NCBI GenBank assembly: GCA_000750105.3
Contig: JPHH03000060.1
Coordinates: 124,001-188,000, forward strand
DNA from: Tolypocladium sp. Sup5 PDA-1
Lineage: Eukaryota; Ascomycota; Sordariomycetes; Hypocreales; Ophiocordycipitaceae
Direction of reading: 5' to 3'
Length of the DNA: 64,000 bases
A program made the translations under genes and the position numbers. Under the pieces are notes generated by a model. It worked only from the letters and a program-made list of their open reading frames with translations. It did not search any database and was not told the DNA's origin. Positions 45,170 through 57,165 of the stretch are shown in pieces. The first letter of the stretch is position 1, and every line of letters begins with the position of its first letter.

Positions 45170-46489
45170 TCATGCTCTAGTTTCCGAGGCCGCCTTGCGG
45201 AGGCGGTTCATGACCGCCGCGGCAATGTCCAGTTCGTCCTCTATGCCGTCTACAAATATCGTGTCTGCGCCGCGCCGATCGAGCTCTCGCAGGGCCGAGA
45301 ACAGCCCTTGCGCTATCCCTCTCGTGTCCGTCCCCAGGCTGACGTCGAAAACCTGACCAATCACCTCTCCGTCCTTGTCCTTAAGATCGCCCGTGAAGAC
45401 ATCATACGATGTCTCGGACTGTTGTACTTCTAGACGCCCAGCGTCGCCTTCTCCGGATGAGGGTTGCAGCTCACCACTGTTCAGCCCGGCTGCCGGCTTC
45501 CACCGCTTCGTTCGAATAACGCCGACTCTCCTCAAGGCGTGGCCGTTGGATTGATGCGCATTCCCGTTCGCGGCCGCGTTTGCAGACTCAATGTCCGCTG
45601 GCAATATCCCCGCGGCTCCCTCCTGATAAGACGACTCGTAAAGCACCACCCTCGCCTTGGGGCTGTAGTGCTTGTACTTCATGCCCGGCGCGCGCGGCGC
45701 AGCCTTGCCCTCCTCGCTCTGGTCCCTGTACGCCTTGACCACGTTCTCCCAGCCCGGGCAGCTTCGCAGCTCCTCCATGCCTATGCCGCCCGGCCGCAGC
45801 ACGACGGGGGGGTCGCACAGGCCGTCGACGACGGTGCTCTCCACGCCGACCTGGCACGGGCCGCCGTCCAGGATGAGCTCTATCCGCCCGTCCAGGTCGT
45901 CCATGACGTGCTGCGCTGCCGTTGGTGATGGCTTGGTGGATGCGTTTGCTGACGGTGCGGCGAGGGGGACGCCGGCGAGCTTGATGAGCGTCAAGGCGAG
46001 AGGCGAGGAGGGCATCCTCACGCCGAACGACTTGAGACCGGCCGTGACCTCTGGTGCGAGTGGTGAAGGCTCCGGGTTGGGCAATAGGATCGTCAATGGC
46101 CCAGGCCAGAAGCGCTCTATCAACGGCTTATATCTGGCAGGAATCGCACCGTCGTCTCCGTCCTTGCTGCCCAGCAGGCCCCTCAGCATGTGTAAGTCGG
46201 ACACATGAACAATCAGCGGATTATCCGACGGCCGGCCCTTGGCCGCGTAGATGCCCTTGACCGAGCCGCTCCGCGTCGCATCCGCGCCGAGCCCGTAGAC
46301 CGTCTCCGTGGGGAACGCGACAGGCGTGTCCCTGGCCCTGAGATACCTCGCCGCGGGCTCCAGCGCCGCGATAGCCTCGCTGGCCTCGGGCCGGATGCGC
46401 CACTCGTCCAATCTCGCCAGGCCCTCGGCGTCGGCGAAGTGGCCCAGCTGCTGCCCCCCGCTCGGGACGACGACGACCCGCGTCTCCAT
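45170..46489 (-). CDS. SUA5: Threonylcarbamoyl-AMP synthase
   Basis: Makes threonylcarbamoyl-adenylate from threonine, bicarbonate and ATP for the t6A37 modification of ANN-reading tRNAs. It is a single exon of 439 codons. Seen: YrdC domain with the nucleotide-binding TPVAFPTETVYGLGADA, IYAAKGRPSDNPLIVHV, RFWPGPLTILL, GVRMPSSPLALTLI, PLAAPSANASTKPSPT and the ESTVVDG segment, followed by the fungal/archaeal C-terminal SUA5 domain (APGMKYKHYSPKARVVL … SLGTDTRGIAQGLFSALREL). The frame is open 52 codons upstream, but that extension begins with TTG, so 46489 is the first ATG. It lies tail to tail with RET3, 143 bp apart, and head to tail with COG4. Confidence 0.95.
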   Translation of the reverse strand: METRVVVVPSGGQQLGHFADAEGLARLDEWRIRPEASEAIAALEPAARYLRARDTPVAFPTETVYGLGADATRSGSVKGIYAAKGRPSDNPLIVHVSDLHMLRGLLGSKDGDDGAIPARYKPLIERFWPGPLTILLPNPEPSPLAPEVTAGLKSFGVRMPSSPLALTLIKLAGVPLAAPSANASTKPSPTAAQHVMDDLDGRIELILDGGPCQVGVESTVVDGLCDPPVVLRPGGIGMEELRSCPGWENVVKAYRDQSEEGKAAPRAPGMKYKHYSPKARVVLYESSYQEGAAGILPADIESANAAANGNAHQSNGHALRRVGVIRTKRWKPAAGLNSGELQPSSGEGDAGRLEVQQSETSYDVFTGDLKDKDGEVIGQVFDVSLGTDTRGIAQGLFSALRELDRRGADTIFVDGIEDELDIAAAVMNRLRKAASETRA

Positions 46490-47055
46490 GGCGGGCGCCG
46501 GGGCGGTTGTGAGGGCTCGGGCTAGGGCCGATATAAGTCGTCGAGCTGGTCGTGAATGCGCCAGGACGCCACAGATCCCCGGGGGGATTCCGCAGAGTCG
46601 GAGGATTTGGGTGATGTGAGCGATCAACGGCTCGTCCCGGTTCAAACAGATTCAAGAGCTGGGAGTCAGAGGCTATGTCGTTGCGTGGATGGCCTGTGTT
46701 GATTGTGGCTCGGAAAATTTCATGAGCCAACTTTTTCTCATCGTCGCTGCGCTCATCGGAGAAGTGATGCGGGTGAGTCCCAGTTGGGTGGCGCCGATTG
46801 ACTCGGGCGCCAGCAGGGGACATGTCTCCACTAATTTTCAACCACCGCTGGGCCTCGACGTCGTTGGTACAGTAGCAAATAGCCATCGGCTAGCATGAAT
46901 CAACTCACAAACAAGTTGAAAGGGCTACAGGTGTCAACCCGCTTTTAGTTGTATAGATTGTGCCATCATCACAACGCCGAGTTTCTATCTGATGCTCCGT
47001 CTCTCAGCAAAATCCCCCATGACGTACTTCGTACTTCGTACACCATCAGCCTTGC
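46490..47055. other. Intergenic region between SUA5 and COG4
   Basis: 566 bp: SUA5 promoter and COG4 3' flank. It ends with the tandem palindrome GTACTTCGTACTTCGTAC at 47024–47041, just past the COG4 stop. No gene is recognised. Confidence 0.5.
47024..47041. repeat. Tandem GTAC palindrome
   Basis: Two overlapping copies of GTACTTCGTAC make an 18-bp element directly downstream of the COG4 stop codon. Confidence 0.75.
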
Positions 47056-49523
47056 TCACCCCTTGGCGACCAGACTCCTCGCCCTCCTCCTCTCCTCCTC
47101 GTTCAGCACCCATTCAATCACCCCATCTCCCTCTTCGGCAACTAGCTCCTCCCACTCGTCGTCCTCCATGTTGGCCACCATCAGCAGCTGCGTCACCTTG
47201 GCAAACGCCTCCCTGACGCCGTAGTCTCCCCTCGAGACCGTGTTCACAATCCCCGTAAAGTCCCTCTCCATGCGAATTGCCCCAAACGCCGTCGTCTTGC
47301 CGCTGTAGCTCAGGATCCTCTTCTCCAGGACCTTGGAGAGGTACCGCGCCGTTATTTCCAAGAGGCCGCTGTAGGTCCCCGGGGTCATCAGCCGCGCGAT
47401 GGCCTTCATAAGCTGGTCCCAGCCGTGCTCAAATCGTCGCGGGACCTGGTCCATGAGGTCCTCCTCCGTCTCGTCGTTTTGCTGTGCAATCTCGGCGAGC
47501 TCATTCTCTGTCAACGTGTAGTCGGCGTCGCGGAAGGCATCGCTCAAAACAGGCCGTAAGCGCTGCTTGACGACTTGGTTGAAGAGCACTTGGATTCCCT
47601 CGTTCAACAGCTCGGTAGATTTCGCAATGACAGTCGTCTCCAGCGTGTGCAAGGCGTTTGCCACGAACGTGACATCGCGCTCAAAGGGGAACGAGTCCTT
47701 CAGCGACCCGTGCAAGGTTACGCCGTTCGCCTGGCCTTCGCTCACGCTTATACGGCCGCTGATTATCCTGTTCAGGTATTCGTTGGCCATATCGAGACTG
47801 TTGATCAGCACAATGAACTGGATGATCTTGTCCTCTGGCGGGAAGCCCCCCTGCATTACGGGTTTCGGGTAAGACTCGTCGCGCATCTTGCGCTGGATCA
47901 TGCCGATAAAGTCGGAGCTCAGCACCCGGCCAACCGTAGGAACGACCGCTGCAATGACGTCCCGGTGTGACGTAGATAGAGACTTCTGGATCACAGTGTT
48001 GACAATGTACATGACATCGTCCACTGCCAGAATGATGTGAGGAGCGTTGCCCTCGAGATGCCTGTTCAAGCTAAGAGACAGGCCGCTGGGGTATTCGTCC
48101 AGCTGGAAAGCCTTCTCCACCGACCGGCGAAAGAAGAACGTTGTCATGACATTGTAGGGAGTAGTCAGCTTGCCCGAAATCTTGCGGTACAGGTTCGACT
48201 TTACCAACAAGTCGGGAATGACCAGGGGGCCGTCCTCAGTGCCCGGTTCCTATGACTTGTAAGCAACTTGAGCAATCGCGTACAGACTCCAGCGGCACTT
48301 ACCATGCATTTTCCAGAGAGGAACCGCGTGTATAGGGACCATCGACCAAGCATCACAGCAATCTCACTGAGCAACCCATCAACCTCCTTCATGTTGACGC
48401 CCTCGTCTTCGCTGTTCCGAGCGTTGTTCCCAGCCCCAATCGCTGGCGAGCTACCCCTGGGCGTGCCCACTCGAGGAGGCTGTGGCAAAAAGCTCTGGAC
48501 CAGGAATGAAAAGGGATAGCTCTTGACGTCGGTCAACTTCCTGTCGACGCCACGCTCGTCGCTCCACGTGTCGACGATGATGCCGCCTTGGACGTCTGCC
48601 TCCATTTGCAACCTCTCGATGACGCGGACCATCTTCCCGGAGCCGTAGTGCCGTTCGACCAACCCTCCGTGGCCATCAACAATCTGCGCGATATGCTCGA
48701 AAAGCTTCGTCAGCGCGTTGGCGTAGAAGAAGCCCTCCTTGCGGCTGTGTCCTCCTATGCTGTCTTTCAATGTCGCCCGTGCCGTGCCTGCAACGCCTTG
48801 GCAGACATATCTCCCGTACACGTCCAAGCCCACGTCGGTCCTCCCGATAAGAGGGAACAGCTTGAAGAAGCGGGTAACCTTTGTGCCGTCCCCGTCGCCA
48901 GCCGCCCTCTCAAACTCGCGCAGGAAGAGGCCACACAAGCTCTCCCTAGCGCTCTCCAGCGTCACCCACGGCGGGTCGGGAACCTCGACGCTGGGTACTA
49001 TGCTCGCAGCAAAGGCACCTCTTGCAATCTCCTCGGGAACTTTGCTTGCCCGGGATAGGTAGCCAGCCGCAGCCTCCCAGTCCTGAGGCGCGCCCATCGA
49101 GCCCACGACACCGTTGACGCACGCCTTGAGCTCAGCAATCTGCTCGACGAACCCCAGTGTATCCTCCACCCTGCTCTTCTCCAGGTCCAGCTCCTTGACT
49201 CTGTTGCTCAGCCGCCCAGCCGTCTCCGCCGCCGACGACAGCATCTCGTTGCCGATCGACCGCGCGGCGATGACCTGCGCGCCCAGCCCTGCCCGCAACA
49301 GGTCCAATCGGCCGAGGTCTCGCGAGAGGTCGGCCTGCGAGGTGACCAAGGCATCGAGCTGTGCCGTTATCGCCGACTCCCGCTCGTGGAGGGCGGCCAG
49401 CGCGGCGCGCATCTCGACCATGTTCCTAGCATCTTGGATGCTGCTGCTGCTCGAGGCGGCGGTGGTCACGCTGACATCGTCGTTGTTGGAGCGATGGGAA
49501 ACGCCGTTCGGGAGGGCAGACAT
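47056..49523 (-). CDS. COG4: Conserved oligomeric Golgi complex subunit 4
   Basis: Lobe-A subunit of the COG tether for intra-Golgi retrograde vesicles. Exons 48303–49523 and 47056–48249 with a 53-nt intron (48250–48302) give about 804 aa, near the family norm. Seen: N-terminal coiled coil (MVEMRAALAALHERESAITAQLDAL, in part), the COG4 region GRTDVGLDVYGRYVC, FFYANALTKLFEHIAQIVD, HYGSGKMVRVIERLQMEAD, EIAVMLGRWSLYTRFLSGK, and the C-terminal half with RSVEKAFQLDEYPSGL and VLEKRILSYSGKTTAFGAIRMERDF (in part). An in-frame ATG at 49778 would add 85 residues containing a WLWLWLW run from a simple repeat; I consider that leader or intron and use 49523. It shares Golgi function with PMR1, its upstream neighbour on the same strand. 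Confidence 0.93.
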
Positions 49524-49926
49524 TGGCGCGGAGGAGTCGTGGCCGGGAGGCGCATAGCTGCCCGACCTCTGTTCGTCTGGGCGGGTTGGGGCGTTGGAGG
49601 ATGCGGGTTTCACAGGGTGTCGAGTTGGAGCTTGACGGGAGGTGAGCTTCTGGACACGAAGTGGGTTGCCGCAGCCACCAAAACGTCTTAACCCACCCTG
49701 TGCCTCGTATAACAACCACAACCACAACCACAACCACAACGCTTCTCCATCAAACTGCCATGACACCGGCGTCACCATAAACAGGGGTGCTCAAAGCTAT
49801 TCAATATGCAAATAAAGCCGTTTTACAGTATACAGTCATGTTTATTTTCGGTACATGGCTATGCAAGAATACAGTTTCTCGACAGATGGTCGTTATACAC
49901 CGTTTCCAGCCCGTCCACCAAGGACG
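49524..49926. other. COG4 leader and PMR1 3' flank
   Basis: 403 bp. It contains the AACCAC-type simple repeat at 49711–49740 and an in-frame upstream ATG of COG4 at 49778. No separate gene is present. Confidence 0.5.
49711..49740. repeat. (AACCAC)n microsatellite
   Basis: Five imperfect hexamer units AACAACCACAACCACAAC… lie upstream of COG4. On the COG4 strand they read GTTGTG and, if translated, encode alternating Trp and Leu. Confidence 0.85.
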
Positions 49927-52900
49927 CTATACCGCCTGGCTGTAGCCACTGCCCAAACGCCTCTTCCCATACTTTAGATATTTTCTCAGTTCATCTGCCC
50001 AAAACACAGTGCTGCAAAGAATGAGCAGCCGTATCAAATCGCCGAGCCCGAGAGCCTCTGTTTGGAACACCTCCTGCAGCCAGGGGAGGTAGATGACGAG
50101 CAGCTGGCACACTAGACTGAGCGACACGGCCCAGTTGAACAAGTTGTTCGCAAATAGCCCGACTTCTCCGCGGAAGATGGACTTTGATTCGGACCGGCAG
50201 CTGAGCGCGTTGAACATGTCGAAGAAGACGAAGCAGGTGAACGTCATGGTCGTGTCCCGACGAGTGACCTGCCCGTCCGCCAGCATCTCGTGGCTGTAAA
50301 TCAACATGGTGCCAATCATGATGATGGATGCCGATGTCAGCACTCGCATGAGAAGTGCTCGGGTGAGCACAGGATCGTTGCGCTTCCGTGGCGGACGATT
50401 CATGACATCCGGGTCGACGCTTTCTACGCCTAGGGACTGTGCGGGAGGGCCGTCCATGATGATGTCTAAGACTGGTTAGCGCCTGGCTTCCTGATTATGT
50501 TCAGTGTCAAATTCACTCACTTATCCAAAGAATCTGCATCGGGTTCAGCGGAGACTTGAACCCAAAGCAAGTACACAGAAAGACGAGAGACAAGCCCGCG
50601 GCGCTTGTGCTCAGCTGGAATGTCAAGAAGTTTTGGATGTTGTTGAAGATGCCTTTGCCCTCCTCTATGGCATGTAGGATGGTGGAGAAGTCGTCGTCTG
50701 TCAGAATCATATCCGCTGCTTCCTTGGCCACATCGGTTCCGTGACGGCCCATCGAGATGCCAATGTCCGCCCTCTTCAGAGCGGGAGCGTCATTGACACC
50801 GTCTCCGGTCATTGCCACGATATCTCCACGGGACTGAAGCGCACGGATGATCTTCAACTTGTGGTCGGGGTTTGTTCGAGCAAAGATGGTTGTATGCTGC
50901 ATGGCTTGCGCCAGGTCTTCGTCAGACATCCTATCGACCTCGTCGCCCCTGAGCACAGGCTTGACCGTCGTCTGGCTTGTCGAGTGAACACTTGGCACGG
51001 CAATGTTCATCCCCAGCTGCCTGCCAATGGCAAGGGCTGTGGTCTCGGCGTCGCCGGTAATCATGATGACCTTGACGCCTCCTCTCATCAATCTCCTGAT
51101 GGAACGCCCCACTCCAGGACGCGGCGGATCGCTCATACCGACCAATCCTGCAAAGGTAAGGTCCCTGTAGACATCGTCCAATGTCTGAGAGGAGGAGCTG
51201 GAGCTGCTCTCTGGGCCAGGAGTGCTGCTCCGTGGCCCCCCTGGAGTCGACCGGCCCCTTGAAGACCTTGAAACAGTGCCACTCCCGAAGGCAAGTACCC
51301 TTAGGCCCTTGGCGGCCATGGATTCTGCTGCCGCGAGGGCTTCCTGGCGTCGAGCAGAGTCGAGCACAATCTCCCGGCCGTCCCTTTCGAGATAGGTATC
51401 ACATGCAGCAAGGACCTTTTCGATGGACCCCTTCATGTACGCGTAGTCCTTGTCGCCCTTGGAGTCGGATCCAATTGTGACTCCCATCCACTTGCGTTCG
51501 GAGCTGAATGGCTTTTCGCTGACTCGAGGGCCAATAGAATCTCGGGCGTCGTGTTCGTGGAACTTATCAAGCAAGTCTAGCATGGCGACATCCGTTGGTT
51601 GGCCGACCCATCTGGTGTAAGGTGCAGCATCATCGCGGCCAAGAGTGGACGACAAAACAGCCGTCGCGGCAGCTCCGTTCTCCGTGTACTTCTTGGCAAG
51701 TCGTGCATTGTTGGCGATGTTGCCGATGCGCATAATCCGCATCGACGCCTGGCTAAGCTTGGCCTCGACGGCCTCGGTATCTGAAGCCACATCAAGTGGT
51801 CCGCCAGCCCCAAAGCACCACATCTCAGCCGTCGTCATGTGGTTTGTAGTCAGGGTTCCTGTAGACAAACAGTATTAGTATCGTTCCTTGCCTGCCGCCG
51901 CTCGACACGTACCTGTCTTGTCTGTGCAGACCACGTTCACAGAGCCGAGAGTCTCGACCTTGGGCATTCTGCGCACAATGGCATTGTGCTTGGCCATTCG
52001 GTGCACACCGAGGGCCAACGTCACCGTCACAATGATGGGTAACCCTTCTGGGATGGCCGCAACGGCCAGTGATATAGAGATGGTGAATATCTCGAGCAAT
52101 TTTTTGCCTTGCAGCCAACCGACAACGGAAATGAGGCCAATTACGGCAAACGAGGCTTTGCTGAGCTGAGTTCCCAGTACGTCCATCGAGAGCTGGAGTG
52201 GCGATCGCGGGCTTTCGGTGCCCGAGACGCTCGTAGCGATTGTGCCAAAGTGAGTATGGCCCCCTGTGGCAAATACGATGCCTTGGCCGTGACCAGATTT
52301 TATCAGCGTTCCCATGTAAGCGATGTTGTGCGTTTCGTTGCCCGCGTCATGTTCAGGGCCATCACCGGGGGCCAGGGACGCCGGTCGCGGAAGCTGCAGA
52401 TGGTTGATTCCGAGTGCGTTTACTCTTCGCGATCGTGCCTCTGTCGTGATCCTGACCGGTTCTGTTTCCCCGGTGAGGTTCGACGCGTCAATGGTAAGAT
52501 CCGCCGCCTTGGTCACGCGAATGTCGGCAGGGATACGATCGCCAGTGGTAAAGAGCACCAGGTCACCGGGCACAAGCTGGCCGGCCATGACCTTGGTTGA
52601 TGCCGCGTCCAGCACATCCTCCACGGGCGTCTTCGTTCCCGGGCTACCGACCTGGTCCTGGGCTTCTTGGGCACTCGGGGGCCAAGAGGGCGACTTGGAC
52701 GGGCTGGGCGACTTGCTCACCCCTCCACGTACCAAGTGGGCGTGATTTGGCACCAGGTGGTTCAAGGCTTCAATTGACTTTTCCGATCGGTATTCCTGGA
52801 CGAAGCCCACAGACACGACGATGGTGACAGCCACCGTGATGCTGACTGCATCGTCCATGTTGCCCAGCAGCATAGAGGTTCCCGCCGAGACGAGGAGGAG

Positions 52901-53319
52901 CATAATCAGGGGCTCCTGGAATTGTTTGACGAACCGAAGCCACAGAGGCTCCGGCGGCTCGTGCGGTATCTCATTCGGGCCGTAGTTGCTGAATCGCGTC
53001 AAGGCTTCAGTAGGAGGGAGGCCATGGGTGAGGGAGGTTCGTAATTGTGCGGCCGCCTCGCTAGGCGTCATGTAGGAGAATTCGTCTGCCACTCCCTGGA
53101 AGCGAGTTAGTCACGTATTTTCTTTGGCGTTTGGCCTGACTGCTTGCCGAGCCTTACCCTGGCATGCGATGAGGATGTCCGGACATGTCGAGGCCGGGAC
53201 GATGGCCTGTTGCCATCAGGGGACTCTGTCGAGAAGCCACTCGCGATGGTAGGGATGCCCGAGGTAGGGAGGAGAGACTCGCTGTCTGAGCCCTGGCTGC
53301 CCTGCCATGGCAACTGCAT
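49927..53319 (-). CDS. PMR1: Golgi Ca2+/Mn2+-transporting P-type ATPase
   Basis: SPCA-type P2A pump that loads the Golgi with Ca2+ and Mn2+, the cofactor of glycosyltransferases. Four exons (53158–53319, 51913–53095, 50521–51858, 49927–50465; introns 62, 54 and 55 nt) give about 1073 aa. Seen: EFSYMTPSEAAAQL cation-ATPase N-domain, LTGETEP actuator loop, the M4 motif AAIPEGLPI, the phosphorylation site DKTGTLTTN at about residue 446, MKGSIEKVL nucleotide site, MITGD, TGDGVNDAPALKRADIGISMG, and several C-terminal membrane helices. The second intron cuts the second Gly codon of DKTGT. The loop after VRGGVSKSPSPSKSPSW (in part) is a Ser/Pro insert. The start at 53319 is the first ATG of the extended first exon (MQLPWQGSQG); exon 2 alone has no ATG at its beginning. 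Confidence 0.94.
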
Positions 53320-54551
53320 CGTCGCGCACGCAGAGTCGACGCCGTCGATGCAGAAAGGGCGAGGATCACCGGGCGAGGAGGGATCGCATGCGCTGGGTCA
53401 TGAGGCACGCTGGCTGTCAAACGAAGGTGGACGGCCCATACGGAGGGGGTGTTAGGGTGCGCGCGCGGATTCGGGAGGCGCTGAGGTTCGCTTCAGATTC
53501 GATACGCGGTGACAAAGTCGATGGGCGCGCGACCAGACAGGTGTGCAAGTGTTGGCTGAAGAGTATGGCAAAGGCAAAAGGTAAAGGTGTCGTGAGGGAG
53601 GAGGAACACATTAGCGCATGCTTGCCAGCCGCAAGTTGCCAGGGGCATGTTGGAACTGGAGCATTCAAGGATCTGAGAGATACTTTTGGTGGGCCTCCCG
53701 GGACAGGCCACCTGCAGCCAATGGCGGCGCCTGGACGCGTCGAGGAGCCATGTGGAAGGTCACTGCAAGCCACAGCTCAAACCGCTGCGAGACAGGCCTG
53801 CGCCTGAGGTAGCAAAGAACTCACACAATGCGAGATGCCCCGTAGCCACGGGTGCTTTAATCCGCACAGAATGCCAGCAATGCCTTTGGTTTTATGCATG
53901 TACAATCTGATAGACCGCATCCTCGAGGAACTGCGGGCAGTGAGTGGGAGGGAGCTTGCCGGTGGAGGAATCTCGGAAATGGATAAACCCTGTCCCGGGG
54001 CATTCCAGCTTCGCCGCGTGCAGCCACTGGCCAGCGACGGAAGCAGTGGAGCCTTGCCTGTGGTGACCTGAGCCACGTCGCGCCAGGCCCAGTCCCTCGC
54101 CCCAAGTCCCCAGCCACGCCTTTTTAGTCAGAAGTTGTCCTCCAAAGGCGACCGACAACTCCCTCCCCCTCCAGCCAACGCCCAAACTTGCAGCTCGCAT
54201 CATCGTCGCCGCTGCCGCCGCCCACGCCGCGTCCATCGCTTCCATCGCATCGGCTCCCGTCGCGCACAGAGATACTCGCCCTCTGGCGGCCGTAACCCTT
54301 TGCTTCATGCCGTTGCGCTGCCTTTTTGCGCGCGTGAACCTGGCTTGACACGGTCCTCGGCGCTTGTTTACCCACCTGCAACGCGCACCCCTGGTCCTGT
54401 GTTTACTCACCTCCACCCGCTGGCGTAACGTCCAACACCACCGGACTCTTCCTCAACCGCGCCGTCGATCGCCTCGACAACAACCGCTCGCTGTCATACA
54501 CCATCGAGCCTTAGCTTTCGCAGTGCCGCAGCGCCGCCGCGCGTCGACACC
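53320..54551. other. Divergent promoter region of PMR1 and SCC1
   Basis: 1.23 kb without a supported gene. The open frames on both strands are compositional. Repeated GCCGCCGC-type and CGTCC runs occur near 54200–54260. No palindromic GTAC copy was found here. Confidence 0.5.
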
Positions 54552-56488
54552 ATGTTCTACTCGGAGACGCTGCTCAACAAGAGCGGGCCGCTCGCCCGCG
54601 TCTGGCTCTCCGCCAACCTCGAGCGCAAGCTCTCCAAGAATCACATCCTGCAGTCTAATGTCACCGACAGCGTCGAGGCCATCATCACACCCAACCAGGC
54701 GCCCATGGCCTTGCGTCTGAGTGGCCAGCTGCTGCTCGGGGTTGTCAGGATATACCAGCGCAAGACGCGTTATTTGCTAGACGACTGCAATGAGGCCATG
54801 ATGAAGATCAAGATGGTTCGTCTGCCCACACCACTTCACCGCGTATGGCTTTCATGCTAACTTGCCCTTCCCAGGCGTTCCGATCCAGTGGAAACAACGA
54901 CTTGGCTGCTAATCTGCAAATGCCCAACCGCGAGGCTTTACTGCTTCCGGACAAGATCACGCCCTATGACAACCTCGAGCTCCCACCTCCGCCCGATGCC
55001 TCGTGGCTTCTGTCGCAGGTCGACGACGTGGCGGCAACCCCCGTCGGCCGCAAGGGGCGCATCAGCAACAACAGAGACATCAACCTGCAGGAAGACTTCG
55101 ACAACAGCCAGTTTCTTCAGGGTGCCAACAGCCTGGACGAAGATGATCTCGCCCCAATGGACGACCTTGAACTTGAGCTCGATTTTGGTATCGACATGGA
55201 CGGCGGCCCGAGCCAGAGCATCGAAATGGGCCGAGACGCGCCTGCTCCGCGGGATGTAGAAGACGACGTGTTTAGCGAACTAGATATTATGCCGCGCCAC
55301 AAGGATGGCGCCGGCAGAGACGAATCTCTCGCTCTCGACTTCGGTGACGACGGTGTCCGAATAGTGGACGGAGAGGGGGACATTCCAATGGGCGACGACG
55401 ATTTTGGCTTCAACGCAGGCGACCAGTCGGCCATGCCGGACATGACCGGAGCCGCCAAAATCAACCGCGCGAGAATATCCGAGTCCCCGCTGTCCGACAT
55501 TGACGAGGCATTTGCCCGAGAAGTCGAGGCCGAGTATTCCCACCACAACCACACCGACTTGTACGAGCCCCAGGAGGACACCGAGCACACGCTTTTCCGA
55601 CGACCAGCGCAACGCGCCAAGAAGCAGAAGATTATGATGCCCGACAGCGAGATTGCGCTGTCGAGCAGCCACATCAAGCAGCAGCAAGCCGACAGGCACA
55701 ACATCATCAAGCCAGCGGCGTTCCTCCCTCGCGACCCTTTCCTGCTAGCTTTGATGGATATGCAAAAGAACGGCGGGTTTGTGACGTCGATCATGATGGA
55801 GGGCCGGAGCTTAGCATGGGCGCCGGAGCTGCGCGGCATGCTGTCTCTGGACTCGATTCGCGGAATGAGCGAGCTCAAGCGGAAGCGCGACAGCGGCATT
55901 GCCGATGTCGACAGCGACCAGGGCGCCGTCAAGTCGCCACGCCTCGAGCTTGGAGACGATACTGATTTCGGTTTCGATGGTGATGGGCTCGGTAACCAGA
56001 GTGTGGCGCCAGACGGCACGATCCTGGAGATCCCCGCCGACAACGACGAGCACTGGGATAGGGAACTCGGCAGCCCCATGCCTGAATTTGACGAGACTAC
56101 GGCTCCCCTGGTGCATCCTGCTGACAGCGGGCCTGTGTCTATCGGCACGAAGCATGCCGTCCACATCCTGCGCGATCTGTTTGGCTCCGAAGCTGCCACC
56201 AACGCCGACAAGCGGAAGAAGACGTCAGTGGTCTTCCAGAGCCTGCTGCCTGAACAGCGAACAACAAAGGCTGAGGCCACAAAGATGTTCTTCGAATGTC
56301 TTGTCCTGGCCACCAAGGATGCCATCAAGGTCGAGCAAGGTCCCAAGCTGGGAGACCCCATCCGAGTACGAGGGAAGCGCGGCCTCTGGGGCGACTGGGC
56401 CGAGCGTGAGGCTGGCGGGGAGATTTCGCACCAGAACGAGCCTGAGCCCGCGGCCGTCAGCGCGCACGCTGTTGCTGTCGAGGCTTGA
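54552..56488 (+). CDS. SCC1: Mitotic cohesin kleisin subunit Scc1/Rad21
   Basis: Closes the Smc1-Smc3 cohesin ring that holds sister chromatids; cleaved by separase at anaphase. Exons 54552–54815 and 54875–56488 with a 59-nt intron give about 625 aa. Seen: N-terminal kleisin domain (MFYSETLLNKSGPLARVWLS, RYLLDDCNEAMMKIKMAF), a long acidic middle, a perfect separase-type site SIEMGR at residues 203–208, a basic patch FRRPAQRAKKQK, and the C-terminal winged helix (KAEATKMFFECLVLATKDAI, in part). The middle has the EPQEDTE and DPFLLALMDMQ segments of mitotic kleisins; the meiotic Rec8 is less likely because the separase site has the mitotic consensus. The start is the invariant MFYS. Confidence 0.94.
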
Positions 56489-57165
56489 TATGCCTGCCCG
56501 ACTGTTGGGACGTTTTACATGGCAAACTTGTTTTGACGGCTGGCGCGGATGTCAAGGCGGATCGTGTATAATTACTGGGTGCGTGCATTGTTGAGCATTG
56601 GCTTCTTGGACCACTTCAGAGGCGTTGTTGGCGTTGGTGGGAGATACCATGGGTCGCGCGAGGTATACGAGTACTGATCAGAGGTCAAAAAGGGGACAAC
56701 CTTGGAGGTTGAGGAAGGCCGACGAGGAACCTGGGTTCCCTCGACCGGTCTAAGTGGGATGGTGTTTGGGTAAGGATGTGTTTGTAATTAGTTTACCTGA
56801 ATGATAAAGTGTCCAGTATCGTTGAACGTGTCGCACTGTGCCGCAATTGCCTTTGGTCTCTGTTGATTGTCTGGATTGTCTGGAAAGTCTGTCGACTTGA
56901 CCCTCGGTCCTGGAGCGCAATGGTTCAAGTCGCGAGACGTGATGGAGGGAGCGGCTGCGCATTGCCCCGCCATAATTATCAGAACCCCACGTCAGGAGGG
57001 AGTGATCTCATCTGGACCAGGCACCGACGAGTCGACCAAGGCACCCCTTCACTCTCGTCTATAAAACCACCGCTGGAGCCTAGATCTCCGCTGCTCCTCG
57101 AAAGCGACCGTCGACCTCTCTCATATTCCCCAACTACGAGCCGAAGCCACCGAAACCAAGCAGCC
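56489..57165. other. Intergenic region between SCC1 and tubulin cofactor A
   Basis: 677 bp in which both neighbours read rightward. A pyrimidine-rich leader and a TATAAAACC near 57060 precede the cofactor gene by about 100 bp, a plausible core promoter. No gene is recognised. Confidence 0.5.

Noticed and set aside
46490..46645. 52-residue N-terminal extension of SUA5 with a presequence-like composition
   Set aside because: It would need a TTG start; no in-frame ATG was seen before 46489.
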